Assembly (NCBI RefSeq): GCF_021404305.1
Contig: NZ_JABFTX010000004.1
Coordinates: forward strand, 124,001 to 188,000
Reading direction: 5' to 3'
DNA: 64,000 nt
Source: Billgrantia ethanolica
GTDB lineage: Bacteria > Pseudomonadota > Gammaproteobacteria > Pseudomonadales > Halomonadaceae
Positions 53,189-62,736 of the stretch are shown here, one piece after another (positions within the stretch are counted from its first letter, which is position 1; every line of letters starts with the position of its first letter). A model generated the notes under the pieces. It made no database searches. It was not told the DNA's origin and saw only the letters and a list, made by a program, of their open reading frames with translations. A program made the translations under genes and the position numbers.

Positions 53189-54502
53189 TTAGTCCGCCTG
53201 GGGGGGTGGCGGGCAAGGCCTACGCGAACGCGAGCGCGTGCCGTCCCACAGCATCACCAGCATGCACACCGCCAGCGCGGCGTAGAGGAACATGAAGCCG
53301 GCGGTGCGCACACCGATCCACTCGTTGCCGAGCACGAACATCAGCGGCAGCACCGCGGCGAACAGCCCGCCCAGGGCCAGCGCCAGCCCGCCCGAGCGCA
53401 CCATGTCGTCGCCGTACTCGCGGTGAAGCAGGCACATCAGGCTACCCTTGCCGATACCCATGGCCAGCCCCATGACGGCCAGCAGCGCGGTGAAGCCGTA
53501 AAGCGGCATCGAGAAGTGCAGGGTGAGGTCGCCATGCACGCCGTGGATCTGCATGGTGAAGTCGGGATAGGAGAGCAGGAACAGACACACCATGACGCAG
53601 GCGCTGACCCACCAGCGCAGGTCGCGGAAATCACGCCGATCGGCCAAGGCGCCGCCGACGATCTGCCCCACCCCGCCCGGCAGCGTGAAGGTCAGCGCCC
53701 ACAGCGCGGCCAGCTTGAGCGAAAGCTGATACTGCGCCGCCAGATACCCCGGCAACCACAGCGCCAGCGCCACGAAGGCGCCGTAGAAGAAGCTGTAGTA
53801 AAGCGCCAGGCGACACACCGCCGGCGGCGGCAGCCAGCGCCGGCGAACCCGGACGTGCTCGGGCGGGGGCTCGAGGTCATCGAGCGCTTCGGCCGACAGG
53901 GCAGCCTTCCTCGGCTCGTCCTCGGCGAACACCCACAGCAGCAGTGCCACCAGCAGCACCGGCAGCAGATAGAGCTTGGGCGCCATGGGCCAGCCGTAGG
54001 CCTGGCTGATCAAGGGCAGCAGGAAGTAGGTCAACCCCGCTCCCAGCATGCCGGCACCGTAGAGCCCCAGTGCCAGGCCGGCATGACGCCGGGGACACAG
54101 CGAGGCGACATAGACCAGCCCGGCAGCCAGCGAACCGGCCCCCAGCCCCAGCCCGGCACCAGCCAGCAGAAATTCCAGGTAAACGCCGGAGTAGGCAATC
54201 GCCCACAGGAAGGGGCAGATCAGCAGCAGACAGCCGATCATCACCCGCCGGCCGCCGAGCCGACGCGCCAGCACCGCCATGGGCAGCGCCGACAGCGCAC
54301 CGGTGAACATCGGCATGGCCAGCAGCAAAGCAAACTGCACTTCGCCGAAGTGCAGCACGCGCTTCAGCTCAACGCCCAGCACGGCGAAGATGGTCCAGCT
54401 GGCGAAGACCAGCGCAAAGGCCAGCGGCGACAACAGCACGACCACCAGCGAACGGTAGTCGACCTGCGCACCCAGCGGCGGGGCTTTCACGGCAGGCTGC
54501 AT
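53189..54502 (-). CDS. MFS transporter upstream of narG, divergent from nitrate carriers
   Basis: A 437-residue twelve-helix major-facilitator protein. Position directly upstream of narGHJI suggests a NarK1-like nitrate or nitrite carrier. However, the two arginines that bind nitrate in NarK (Arg89 and Arg305 in E. coli) are replaced by Ala and Gln in the corresponding segments GALSALPMAVLARR and VGQIVGGALADR. The nitrate-signature Asn is also absent (GLYGAGMLG). It may carry another substrate or act differently. ATG 54502 has only a weak ribosome site. Confidence 0.8.
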   Translation of the reverse strand: MQPAVKAPPLGAQVDYRSLVVVLLSPLAFALVFASWTIFAVLGVELKRVLHFGEVQFALLLAMPMFTGALSALPMAVLARRLGGRRVMIGCLLLICPFLWAIAYSGVYLEFLLAGAGLGLGAGSLAAGLVYVASLCPRRHAGLALGLYGAGMLGAGLTYFLLPLISQAYGWPMAPKLYLLPVLLVALLLWVFAEDEPRKAALSAEALDDLEPPPEHVRVRRRWLPPPAVCRLALYYSFFYGAFVALALWLPGYLAAQYQLSLKLAALWALTFTLPGGVGQIVGGALADRRDFRDLRWWVSACVMVCLFLLSYPDFTMQIHGVHGDLTLHFSMPLYGFTALLAVMGLAMGIGKGSLMCLLHREYGDDMVRSGGLALALGGLFAAVLPLMFVLGNEWIGVRTAGFMFLYAALAVCMLVMLWDGTRSRSRRPCPPPPQAD

Positions 54503-54576
54503 GAACGGTTTGTCTCATGGTGTGGTCGAAGAGATTCTCGTTTCCGCCCCCTGCCAGGTCAAAAGGGCAAGCGAGG

Positions 54577-54583
54577 TACCTCT
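54577..54583 (+). promoter_or_regulatory. NarL heptamer between the MFS gene and narX
   Basis: TACCTCT is a perfect match to the NarL heptamer TACYYMT, within AGGTACCT, in the divergent region between the minus-strand MFS/nar operon and narXL. Single heptamers occur by chance, so support is moderate. Confidence 0.4.
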
Positions 54584-54700
54584 TTGGTGGCAACCCACCG
54601 AATCTGCCGGTAGGATGCGCCGCCAGCCCTTGGGGTTTAATGTCGCTAAGGGGTTATAGTGTCGACATGCCCCGCGCCTTTCTGGAGACGCCCGCCGTCA

Positions 54701-56593
54701 ATGAAACTGCTGCAACGTTCCCTCGTGGCCCGTATCGTCGCTTCGCTGCTGGCGATCAGTGCCATGGCCCTTATCAGCATCGTGGTGACCATGGCCGTGG
54801 CCGGTGGCAGCCGGGGCGATGCCGCGGCGATCAACGTCGCCGGCTCGCTGCGCATGAACACCTACCAGATCGTGGCCGCGCTGCAGCGTTACGAACGCAT
54901 ACCCTCGCTGGAGCATCGGGCCGAGGTACACGTACTCAAGCGGCGCTTCGAGGAGCGCTTGGACAGCGAGGAGCTGACCGGGGCAATTCCGGTTTCCGAG
55001 GCCCATGAGCTGCGCCGCCAATATCGTCTGATACTCGGCCGCTGGCATAACGAGCTCGCCCCCCAGGTGAGCGAGGCGGTGGCCAGTCAGTACGTGCGCA
55101 TCGAACCGCTCAACCGCACCCTGGACGGCCTGGTGGGCGACATCGACACCATGGTCAAGCAGCTCGAACAGAACACCGAGGCCAAGATCCGCCTGCTCAG
55201 CGCGCTGCAGATCCTGTTTCTGGGCCTGACGGCGGTGGTGGTGGCCATCGCACTTTATGACATCCGTCACAACCTGGTGGCGCCGCTGCGCCAACTGATG
55301 GTACTGGCCCGCGAGGCCGCACGGCGCAACTTCTCCCTGCGCACCCAGCTCAAGGGCAGCGACGAGCTGGCCATGCTCGGCAAGACCTTCGATACCATGT
55401 CCGAAGAGCTGGGCACCAGCTATGCCGAGCTCGAGGCAAGGATCAAGCGCAAGACCCGTGAGCTCGAGCGCAGTAGCCAGGTCATGCAGGTCCTGCACGA
55501 CGGCAGCCGCTCGCTCTACGGCGGCGGCAACGACCTGTGCACCAGCGCCGCGCCCATGCTGCGACGAGTGGCGGAGCTGCTCGACATCGGCCCTATCCGG
55601 CTGTCGCTCAACGACCCCCACGACGACCGCCAGGTGCCGATACTCGCTACTCACGCGGCGCGCCGCCCCGACTATTGTCGCGACCACGACTGCCATGCCT
55701 GCCTGATCTCCCCGCAACCCATACGGTTGTCCGATACCGAAGACGGCGACTGCGTGCTGCTGCCGGTGAGCGTGGGCGATGAGATGCTGGGCACCCTGGA
55801 AGTCTGGCACCCCAAGGACGAGCGCCTCTCCGACGGCGTGCGCCGACTGCTCAACGCTCTGGCCGACCAGCTGGCCACGGCGGTGTACCTGCAGCGACGC
55901 ATCGAAGAGGAGCAGCAGGTCTCGCTGATGAGCGAGCGCACCATCATTGCCCGCGAACTGCACGACTCCCTGGCCCAGTCGCTCTCCTACCTCAAGATGC
56001 AGGTGGCGCGACTGGAGCGCATGCAGGCCAAGGATGCACCCAAGGAGATGCAGGCAGCGGTGTTCGACGAGCTGCGCACCGGACTCAACAGCGCCTATCG
56101 CCAGCTGCGCGAGCTGCTCACCACCTTCCGATTGAAGCTGGAGGGGCCCGGTCTGCAGTCGGCACTGCAGCAGACCACTGCCGAATTCGCCGAGCGCATG
56201 GGCGCGCCGGTGGAGCTACATTTCGACGTGCCCCCGCATTTGCTCAATCCCAATGAAGAAATTCACGTGCTGCAGATCGCCCGCGAGGCGCTGAGCAACA
56301 CGCACAAGCATGCCCAGGCGCATTGGGCCGCCGTCACGGTGAAATTCCATGAAGCGCGCATCATGCTGCGCATCGAGGACGACGGTGTGGGCCTCGAGAA
56401 CGACGACTCGCCGCCCATGCACTATGGTCTGGTGATCATGCGTGACCGCGCCCACACCCTGAGCGGGGAGCTCAAACTCTCCAATCGGACCGAGGGCGGC
56501 ACCTGCGTGGAAGTGGTCTTCACGCCCCAGACGGCGCGCCTGATCACCCGCCAGCCGGCCATCGAACCCACCCTTCACGACCAAGGAAACTGA
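54701..56593 (+). CDS. narX: Nitrate/nitrite sensor histidine kinase
   Basis: A 630-residue membrane kinase. Two transmembrane helices flank a periplasmic sensor with the P-box ([15 protein letters not shown], about residues 42-56), which binds nitrate. A HAMP region follows ([19 protein letters not shown]), then a central domain with the cysteine cluster CRDHDCHAC and a HisKA_3 dimer domain whose His421 lies in [12 protein letters not shown]. The ATPase domain ends in [11 protein letters not shown] 54701 was chosen because it gives the normal N-terminus. It is co-transcribed with narL. Confidence 0.94.
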   Translation: MKLLQRSLVARIVASLLAISAMALISIVVTMAVAGGSRGDAAAINVAGSLRMNTYQIVAALQRYERIPSLEHRAEVHVLKRRFEERLDSEELTGAIPVSEAHELRRQYRLILGRWHNELAPQVSEAVASQYVRIEPLNRTLDGLVGDIDTMVKQLEQNTEAKIRLLSALQILFLGLTAVVVAIALYDIRHNLVAPLRQLMVLAREAARRNFSLRTQLKGSDELAMLGKTFDTMSEELGTSYAELEARIKRKTRELERSSQVMQVLHDGSRSLYGGGNDLCTSAAPMLRRVAELLDIGPIRLSLNDPHDDRQVPILATHAARRPDYCRDHDCHACLISPQPIRLSDTEDGDCVLLPVSVGDEMLGTLEVWHPKDERLSDGVRRLLNALADQLATAVYLQRRIEEEQQVSLMSERTIIARELHDSLAQSLSYLKMQVARLERMQAKDAPKEMQAAVFDELRTGLNSAYRQLRELLTTFRLKLEGPGLQSALQQTTAEFAERMGAPVELHFDVPPHLLNPNEEIHVLQIAREALSNTHKHAQAHWAAVTVKFHEARIMLRIEDDGVGLENDDSPPMHYGLVIMRDRAHTLSGELKLSNRTEGGTCVEVVFTPQTARLITRQPAIEPTLHDQGN

Positions 56594-56598
56594 GACCC

Positions 56599-57267
56599 AT
56601 GGGCCAGTCAGTCAACGAGACCCCCGCCAGTATCCTGATCATCGACGACCACCCGCTGCTGCGCCGCGGCGTAGCTCAGCTGTTGGAGCTGGAGGATGAC
56701 CTCGCACTGGTCGGCGATACCGGCGAGCCGCAGCAGGCCGTGCGCCTGGCCGCCGAGCTCGACCCGGACCTGATCCTGCTCGACCTCAACATGCCGGGCA
56801 TGGACGGCATCCAGACGCTCAAGGCGCTGCGTGAGTCGGGCTACGCCGGACGCATCGTGATGTTCACCGTTTCCGATCACGAGGAGGACTTGGTGGCGGC
56901 CCTGCGCGGCGGCGCCGACGGCTACCTGCTGAAGGACATGGAGCCTGAGGAAATGGTGCGTCAGTTGCGTCAGGCGGCGCTGGGTCGCATGGTGGTGAGC
57001 GAAAGCCTCACCGCCCTGCTGGCCGAGGCGCTGCGCAACCAGCGCTCGGCCCCGGCCACCCCCGACATCCACAGCCTGACCCAGCGCGAGCGCGAGATCC
57101 TGCGCGAGCTGGCCGGCGGTCTCTCGAACAAGCTGATTGCGCGCAAGCTCGACATCTCCGAGGGCACGGTCAAGGTCCACGTCAAGCACCTGCTGAAGAA
57201 GCTCAATCTGCGCTCGCGGGTCGAGGCGGCGGTGTGGGCCGTGCAGGAGGGAATCGACGGTAGATAA
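56599..57267 (+). CDS. narL: Nitrate/nitrite response regulator
   Basis: A 222-residue two-component regulator. The receiver has Asp62 in [11 protein letters not shown] (phosphoacceptor), with DD near residue 17 and Lys near 114 (LLKDME). A LuxR-type helix-turn-helix occupies the last 65 residues ([31 protein letters not shown]). It starts 5 bp after narX. Phosphorylated NarL binds TACYYMT heptamers; a 7-2-7 site lies just downstream in front of narK. Confidence 0.95.
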   Translation: MGQSVNETPASILIIDDHPLLRRGVAQLLELEDDLALVGDTGEPQQAVRLAAELDPDLILLDLNMPGMDGIQTLKALRESGYAGRIVMFTVSDHEEDLVAALRGGADGYLLKDMEPEEMVRQLRQAALGRMVVSESLTALLAEALRNQRSAPATPDIHSLTQREREILRELAGGLSNKLIARKLDISEGTVKVHVKHLLKKLNLRSRVEAAVWAVQEGIDGR

Positions 57268-57300
57268 GCCGGTTCTGTGTGGATACCTCCAAAGACTTCC

Positions 57301-57323
57301 AGGCGCCGACAAGGCGCCTTTTT
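57301..57323 (+). terminator. Intrinsic terminator after narL
   Basis: Stem AGGCGCC/GGCGCCT with a 5-base loop, followed by TTTTC. Confidence 0.85.
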
Positions 57324-57372
57324 CTTGCCCCGACGCTTTTCTCTTTTTCACAAAAACAACGACTTAGCCAAA

Positions 57373-57397
57373 TACCTCTGCTACCTCTCAAGAGGTA
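57373..57397 (+). promoter_or_regulatory. NarL/NarP binding sites upstream of narK
   Basis: Three perfect heptamers: TACCTCT at 57373 and 57382, and its reverse complement AGAGGTA at 57391. The last two form TACCTCTcaAGAGGTA, the 7-2-7 arrangement preferred by NarL and NarP. They lie about 85-100 bp before the ANR-like box in an AT-rich stretch. Confidence 0.85.
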
Positions 57398-57475
57398 TTT
57401 CCCTGATTTTTCGGTATTTTCGGCCGGTTTCGCCGCCCTTTTCCCGGGCGTATCTTTGCCTCAACCGAACCTGAA

Positions 57476-57489
57476 TTGATCCCGGTCAG
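57476..57489 (+). promoter_or_regulatory. ANR/FNR-like box upstream of narK
   Basis: TTGATCCCGGTCAG differs from the FNR/ANR pattern TTGAT-N4-(A/G)TCAA at one position. It lies 49 bp before the narK start, about right for activation at -41.5. Confidence 0.7.
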
Positions 57490-57537
57490 GACGGATGTCG
57501 CAAGGCGGGATCAGTGGAAACCCAAGGGGAAAACGTC

Positions 57538-59169
57538 ATGGCTAAATCGAGCGCCGATATCGGCAAGCTCGGTGCCGGCAAACCAAAAAATGCCGACATC
57601 GAGCACTGGGATATCGAAAACGAACAGTTCTGGGAGCAGGAGGGCAAGCGCGTTGCCTCCCGCAACCTGTGGATCTCCATCCCCAGCCTGCTGATGGGCT
57701 TCGCGGTGTGGATGATGTGGGGCATGATCACCACCCAGATGCAGAACCTGGGCTTCCCCTTCGCCGTCGATCAGCTGTTCATGCTGACCGCCATCGCCGG
57801 CCTCTCCGGGGCCACCCTGCGCATTCCCGCCTCGTTCATGATCCGCATCGCCGGCGGGCGCAACACCGTGTTCCTGACCACAGCGCTGCTGATGATCCCC
57901 GCCTTCGGCACCGGCGCCGCGCTGATGAACCCCGACACACCGTTCTGGGTGTTCCAGCTCCTGGCGCTGCTCTCGGGCATCGGCGGCGGTAATTTCGCCG
58001 CTTCGATGAGCAACATCTCGACCTTCTTCCCCAAGAAGCAGCAGGGCTATGCCCTGGGCATGAATGCCGGCCTGGGTAACTTCGGCGTCACCTCGATGCA
58101 GATCCTGATCCCGCTGGTGATGACCGTGGGTATCTTCGGCGCCATCGCCGGCGGCTCCATGGAGCTGCAGAGTTCCAGCGGTACGCTGATCGGCCGCATC
58201 GAGGCGGGCACGCCGACCTGGATCCAGAACGCCGGCTTCATCTGGCTGGTCTTCCTGGTGCCGCTGGCCTTCCTCGGCTGGTTCGGCATGAACAACCTGC
58301 GCCCCATCACGCCCAACCCGGGCACGCCGATGCAGGCCTTCGGCAAGATACTCGGCCTCTACGGCGTGGGCGTCGTCGCCACCGTGGTGGGCATCGTCAC
58401 CCTGCAGTGGCTCGGCATGTGGGTCGCACTGCCGGTCACCATCCTGCTGACCCTGGGCCTGATGCGCCTGATCCCCGGGGAAATCAAGCCCAACATCCAG
58501 AAGCAGTTCGCCATCTTCTCGAACAAGCACACCTGGTCGATGACGGTGCTCTACATCCTGACCTTCGGCTCGTTCATCGGCTTCTCCGCAGCGCTGCCGC
58601 TGTCGATCAACGTCATCTTCGGCAACATGATGGAAGTGGCCGCCGACGGCAGCGTCACCCGCGTGGTCAACCCCGACGGCCCCAGCGCCCTGACCTGGGC
58701 CTGGATCGGTCCCTTCGTCGGCGCCCTGATCCGCCCCTTCGGCGGCTGGATCTCCGACAAGGTGGGCGGCTCGATCGTCACCCAGGTGATCTCGGTGGTC
58801 ATGGTGGTGGCCTCGGCGGTGACCGGCTACGTGATGATGCTGGCTTACAACTCCACCGATCCCAACAGCTACTTCGCTCTGTTCATGCTGCTGTTCGTGA
58901 TCCTGTTCGCCGCCAGCGGCATCGGCAACGGCTCCACCTTCCGCAGCATCGGCGTGATCTTCAACGCCCAGCAGAAGGGCCCGGTACTGGGCTGGACCTC
59001 TGCCGTGGCCGCCTACGGCGCCTTCATCGCCCCGGTGGTGATGGGCGGTCAGATCCGTGCCGGCACCCCCGAACTCGCCATGTACGGCTTCGCGATCTTC
59101 TACGCGGTGTGCCTGCTGATCAACTGGTGGTTCTACCTGCGCCCCGGCGCTGAGATCAAGAATCCCTGA
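57538..59169 (+). CDS. narK: Nitrate/nitrite transporter, NarK2 type
   Basis: A 543-residue twelve-helix MFS nitrate/nitrite carrier. It retains the substrate-binding arginines (ATLRIPASFM and LIRPFGGW) and the nitrate signature GMNAGLGNFGVTSMQ. An extra N-terminal segment of about 45 residues and a loop after helix 9 (VAADGSVTRVVNPDG) make it longer than E. coli NarK (463). The ATG at 57538 has AAGGGG eight bases upstream; a GTG at 57514 would overlap the predicted transcription start. It is preceded by NarL sites and an ANR-like box, fitting anaerobic nitrate induction. Confidence 0.94.
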   Translation: MAKSSADIGKLGAGKPKNADIEHWDIENEQFWEQEGKRVASRNLWISIPSLLMGFAVWMMWGMITTQMQNLGFPFAVDQLFMLTAIAGLSGATLRIPASFMIRIAGGRNTVFLTTALLMIPAFGTGAALMNPDTPFWVFQLLALLSGIGGGNFAASMSNISTFFPKKQQGYALGMNAGLGNFGVTSMQILIPLVMTVGIFGAIAGGSMELQSSSGTLIGRIEAGTPTWIQNAGFIWLVFLVPLAFLGWFGMNNLRPITPNPGTPMQAFGKILGLYGVGVVATVVGIVTLQWLGMWVALPVTILLTLGLMRLIPGEIKPNIQKQFAIFSNKHTWSMTVLYILTFGSFIGFSAALPLSINVIFGNMMEVAADGSVTRVVNPDGPSALTWAWIGPFVGALIRPFGGWISDKVGGSIVTQVISVVMVVASAVTGYVMMLAYNSTDPNSYFALFMLLFVILFAASGIGNGSTFRSIGVIFNAQQKGPVLGWTSAVAAYGAFIAPVVMGGQIRAGTPELAMYGFAIFYAVCLLINWWFYLRPGAEIKNP

Positions 59170-59236
59170 AATGCCGTCCGTGCTCCGGCTGCACGCCGGA
59201 GCACACCCCTTACCTTGCCTTCTTCGGAGGGATGTC

Positions 59237-59695
59237 ATGAAAGTCATGATCGCTTATGACGGCTCACGCAACGCCAAGCTGGCCCTGGCACAAACCGTCA
59301 GCCTGTTTCGCTGCAACGCCCCCACGCTGATCCTGGTCGGCGTGGCGGAGAACCCCGGCGACTCCACCGACGCCAACGAGGAGCTGTTTCAGCAGGAGTA
59401 TGAGGAGCTCAAGGCCGCGCTCAGGGAGGGCGCCGACTTCGCCCACCAGGAGGGCTTCGAGGTCGACTGGGTGCTGGCCGAAGGCGACGCCCGCAAGATG
59501 CTGCTGCAAGCCACCAAGAAGCATACCCCCGACATGCTGGTCATCGCCCGCCACAGCAGCAAGCCCGACGGCGGCATCATCGCCCAGTCGCTGAGCTACT
59601 TCGTCGACGAGCTCGACTACATGACCTTCGGCAAGGTCAGCTCGTTTCTCGCCCGGCGCGTCGAGTGTCCGCTCCTGATCCTGCCAAGCCCGTGA
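59237..59695 (+). CDS. Universal stress protein (UspA family)
   Basis: A 152-residue cytoplasmic UspA-fold protein. The N-terminal MKVMIAYDGSRNAKLAL is typical; the ATP-binding Gly-rich G-2x-G-9x-G motif of ATP-type Usp proteins is not obvious. It starts 67 bp after narK with GGAGGG upstream and lies between two nitrate-carrier genes, so it is probably part of the ANR-NarL transcript. In P. aeruginosa, ANR-controlled Usp proteins help survival without oxygen. Specific function is unproven. Confidence 0.85.
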   Translation: MKVMIAYDGSRNAKLALAQTVSLFRCNAPTLILVGVAENPGDSTDANEELFQQEYEELKAALREGADFAHQEGFEVDWVLAEGDARKMLLQATKKHTPDMLVIARHSSKPDGGIIAQSLSYFVDELDYMTFGKVSSFLARRVECPLLILPSP

Positions 59696-59749
59696 CCATG
59701 ATCCCGTCATGCGTGGCTAATTCCGCTTTCACTTCAGGATGATACGACC

Positions 59750-61255
59750 ATGAAAGTGTCCGCCGTCTTCAAGTTTCGCAGTCCTGAGATCAGAGCCCTT
59801 CACCTGACCTGGATCGCGTTCTTCATCACCTTCTACGTCTGGTTCAACATGGCGCCCTTGGCATCGAGCATGCTCAAGAGCGTCGACTGGCTGACCCGCG
59901 ACGACATACGGCTGTTCGCCATCGTCAACGTGGCGTTGACCATCCCGGCACGCATCATCGTCGGCATGGCGCTGGACCGCTTCGGCCCGCGCCGGGTGTT
60001 CTCGGTGCTGATGGTCTCCATGGCCGTTCCGGCGCTGGTGTTCGCCTTCGGCAACACCATGTCGCAGCTGCTGATCTCGCGCCTGGTGCTGAGCTCCATC
60101 GGCGCCAGCTTCGTGGTCGGCATCCACATGACCGCGCTGTGGTTCAAGCCCAAGGACATTGGCTTCGCCGAAGGCTTCTACGCCGGCTGGGGCAACTTCG
60201 GCTCCGCGGTGGCCGCCATGACCCTGCCCACCATTGCCCTGACCATGTTCGGCGGCCCAGACGGTTGGCGCTACGCCATCGGCATCAGCGCCCTGGTGAT
60301 GGCCGCCTACGGCGTGTTCTACTGGTTCGCCATCACCGACGGCCCCGACGCCCGCGCCCACCGCAAGCCGCGCAAGGCGCTGGCCATGGAAGTGAGCTCC
60401 TGGCGCGACATGATCATGCTGATCCTGTGGACCATTCCGCTGGTGGGCTGTCTGGCCATCCTGGTATGGCGCATCGAGGGCATGGGCTACCTCTCCAGCA
60501 CCGGCGCACTGATCTGCTACGTGGTGATCGCCGCCGTGGTGATCTACCAGATCGTGCAGATCCTGCGGGTCAATATTCCCATCCTCAAGAAGGGCGTACC
60601 GGAGGATGACAAGTACTCCTTCAGCAGCGTGGCCGCGCTGAACAGCACCTACTTCGCCAACTTCGGCGCCGAGCTGGCGGTGGTTTCCATGCTGCCGATG
60701 TTCTTCGAGGAGACCTGGGGGCTGACCGCCGCCGCGGCGGGCATGATCGCCGCCTCGTTCGCCTTCGTGAACCTGGTGGCGCGCCCCATGGGCGGCCTGG
60801 TGTCCGACCGCATGGGCAACCGCCGCTTCGTCATGCTCAGCTACATGTTCGGCATCGGTATCGGCTTCGTGCTGATGGCCCTGCTCAACTCCAACTGGCC
60901 GCTGATCATCGCCATCGCCATCACCATCTTCACCTCCTTCTTCGTGCAGGGAGCAGAGGGCGCCACCTTCGGCATCATCCCCTCGATCAAGCGCCGCATC
61001 ACCGGCCAGATCTCGGGCATGGCCGGCGCCTACGGCAACGTGGGGGCGGTGGTCTACCTGACCATCTTCACCTTCGTCACCCCGACCCAGTTCTTCTACA
61101 TCATCGCCGGCGGCGCCTTCCTCAGCTGGCTGATCTGCCTGATCTGGCTGAAGGAGCCGGAAGGCGCGTTCGATGAGGAGTACTACGTCTCCTCGGTGGA
61201 CCGCATGATCGAAGAGCAGGAACTGGCCGCGGCACAGGCGCAAGGCAAGTCATGA
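59750..61255 (+). CDS. Nitrate/nitrite transporter, NarK1 type
   Basis: A 501-residue MFS carrier. Conserved arginines (LTIPARIIVG, VARPMGGLVSD) and both nitrate signatures (FYAGWGNFGSAVA and GMAGAYGNVGAVV) support nitrate or nitrite transport. Its helix pattern differs from NarK2 at the N-terminus (LTWIAFFITFYVWFNMAPLA), which resembles the NarK1/NRT proton-driven branch. With the NarK2-type gene upstream it would give import and nitrate/nitrite exchange as a pair. A strong terminator follows. Confidence 0.88.
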   Translation: MKVSAVFKFRSPEIRALHLTWIAFFITFYVWFNMAPLASSMLKSVDWLTRDDIRLFAIVNVALTIPARIIVGMALDRFGPRRVFSVLMVSMAVPALVFAFGNTMSQLLISRLVLSSIGASFVVGIHMTALWFKPKDIGFAEGFYAGWGNFGSAVAAMTLPTIALTMFGGPDGWRYAIGISALVMAAYGVFYWFAITDGPDARAHRKPRKALAMEVSSWRDMIMLILWTIPLVGCLAILVWRIEGMGYLSSTGALICYVVIAAVVIYQIVQILRVNIPILKKGVPEDDKYSFSSVAALNSTYFANFGAELAVVSMLPMFFEETWGLTAAAAGMIAASFAFVNLVARPMGGLVSDRMGNRRFVMLSYMFGIGIGFVLMALLNSNWPLIIAIAITIFTSFFVQGAEGATFGIIPSIKRRITGQISGMAGAYGNVGAVVYLTIFTFVTPTQFFYIIAGGAFLSWLICLIWLKEPEGAFDEEYYVSSVDRMIEEQELAAAQAQGKS

Positions 61256-61289
61256 CGGTGGGCTGATCGAGCCCTGCGGTCTCACCAAG

Positions 61290-61315
61290 GCGGCGACTTC
61301 GGTCGCCGCTTTTTT
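61290..61315 (+). terminator. Intrinsic terminator after the second nitrate carrier gene
   Basis: Stem GCGGCGAC/GTCGCCGC with tetraloop TTCG, followed by six T residues. Confidence 0.92.
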
Positions 61316-61417
61316 GGGACAACACTAAGTAAAGCGTCGTATATCCCTATCCCAACCCTTCACCGTCCTCTGGATTGATTATTCTTGGAAGAGAGCAATA
61401 CAGGACGAGGTGTTGCC

Positions 61418-62188
61418 ATGGGGGAGGGCAGCAGCGCTAGCCAATTGATTCGACTTCATGAAATTCGCAAGGCATGCAGCTCCTGCAGCCTGCGCGAACT
61501 CTGCTTGCCTGTTGCGCTGGACCGCAAAGATACCGATGAGCTGGATCGTATCGTCGAGCATCATCGTCCCCTGAGGAAGGGTGAGAAACTGTGCCGTCCG
61601 GGTCAGCCATTCAGCGCCATCTATGCCGTGCTCAGCGGCTGCCTCAAGAGCAGCCTGATGGGCCACGAGGGAGAGAGCCAGGTCATTGCTTTCCACCTGC
61701 CGGGCGAGCTGGTCGGGCTGGATGCCATCGGCAGCGGGAGCCACCCCACCACCATCGAGGCACTGGAAACTACCAGCGTATGTAGAATCCCTTTCTCACA
61801 ACTGGAAGCCCTTTCACGCAAAATCCCCGGGCTGCAGCACCAGCTGCTGAGAGTCATGAGCAAAGAGATCTTCAACGAACATGAGCTGTTGCAGGTGGTG
61901 TCGCGGCGAACTGCCGAGCAGCGCCTGGCCATCATGTTGATCAACCTGAGCCAGCGCTACGGCCGACGCGGCCTGTCCAGGACGAGGTTTCGCCTGCCCA
62001 TGTCCCGCCTCGACCTGGGCAACTATCTCGGCCTCGCACCGGAGACGACGAGCCGAACGTTTCGACGCTTCATTGACCAGGGCATTCTTAAGGTTACCGG
62101 CAAGGAAATCGAACTGTTGGAGGTGAGCGCACTGCATGAACTCACCGAAGGCATGAGCGCGGCCTTGCGTAGCAGAAAGCAGCGCTAA
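61418..62188 (+). CDS. anr: Oxygen-sensing ANR/FNR transcriptional regulator
   Basis: A 256-residue FNR homolog. With start ATG 61418 the cysteines fall at 20, 23, 29 (CSSCSLRELC) and 122, the same numbers as E. coli FNR, so it should hold an oxygen-labile 4Fe-4S cluster. The cAMP-like beta-roll and the recognition helix PETTSRTFRRF keep the FNR-type Glu..Ser-Arg. It activates anaerobic genes at TTGAT-N4-ATCAA sites and is the likely partner of the ANR-like boxes at narK and the hsp20 operon. GAGG lies seven bases upstream of ATG. Confidence 0.95.
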   Translation: MGEGSSASQLIRLHEIRKACSSCSLRELCLPVALDRKDTDELDRIVEHHRPLRKGEKLCRPGQPFSAIYAVLSGCLKSSLMGHEGESQVIAFHLPGELVGLDAIGSGSHPTTIEALETTSVCRIPFSQLEALSRKIPGLQHQLLRVMSKEIFNEHELLQVVSRRTAEQRLAIMLINLSQRYGRRGLSRTRFRLPMSRLDLGNYLGLAPETTSRTFRRFIDQGILKVTGKEIELLEVSALHELTEGMSAALRSRKQR

Positions 62189-62236
62189 TGCCCCGCCCCA
62201 GCCATGCGGATCATGACTGGCCGGTGGATCGTCCAG

Positions 62237-62677
62237 TTACTGCAACCGCCAGGGCAGCTGAGCTCGTATCTCCTCCGCACTTAAGCTGGTCAGCTCCTTG
62301 TCCAGCGCATGCGAGACGCATTTCATGACCTGCTCGGGCAAGGCCCCCTTCAGGAGGCCGAGAAAACGGGGCGGAGCGCAGATAACCAAATGTCCGAGCG
62401 CTCCTCGGCCATGCTCGGCGTGAAGCCGTTCAGCGATCGCCTGAGCAAAGCGGATCGCCTCCTGCTCCCTGGGCGAATGGTGCTTGCCCATGGCATGTCG
62501 CCCGGCCCCCATGGAGTCGAACGCCCGGCCGGGACGATCGGCATTGATATCGCGTTCGTGCAACTTGCCTTCAGGATTGAACAAAGTGTCTTTCTCTTCG
62601 AGGGCGGATGCAGTGTCGGACGCGATGAAGAATCGCGCGCGGGCCTGATCCGCCACTACTACCCAGGTCGCTTTCAT
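62237..62677 (-). CDS. Host-attachment family protein (Rcd-like)
   Basis: A 146-residue protein of the host attachment protein family named for plant-surface work in Rhizobium. The N-terminus ATWVVVADQARARFFIA and C-terminal LVICAPPRFLGLLK, typical of the release-factor-like fold, are seen. ATG 62677 is chosen because GGAG lies six bases upstream; Met at 62683 and the GTG at 62740 are alternatives. It lies 59 bp after hsp20 on the same strand, so the two form a stress operon. Molecular activity unknown. Confidence 0.8.
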   Translation of the reverse strand: MKATWVVVADQARARFFIASDTASALEEKDTLFNPEGKLHERDINADRPGRAFDSMGAGRHAMGKHHSPREQEAIRFAQAIAERLHAEHGRGALGHLVICAPPRFLGLLKGALPEQVMKCVSHALDKELTSLSAEEIRAQLPWRLQ

Positions 62678-62736
62678 GTCCATCTCCTGGAGCAACGAGC
62701 GAGCCGAGGATTTCGGCTCGCCATTCATTTCCGGAA

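Larger units (their letters stand above)
57268..57537. other. Control region between narL and narK
   Basis: 270 bp holding the narL terminator, the NarL heptamers and the ANR-like box. AT-rich bases between 57345 and 57420 contrast with the GC-rich flanks and mark the promoter. Confidence 0.8.

Noticed and set aside
57511..59247. A 578-codon minus-strand frame opposite narK
   Set aside because: Histidine- and glycine-rich antisense translation without domain features; narK on the plus strand is unmistakable.
61316..61417. ANR autoregulatory box upstream of anr
   Set aside because: TTGATTATTCTTGG has only one good half site.
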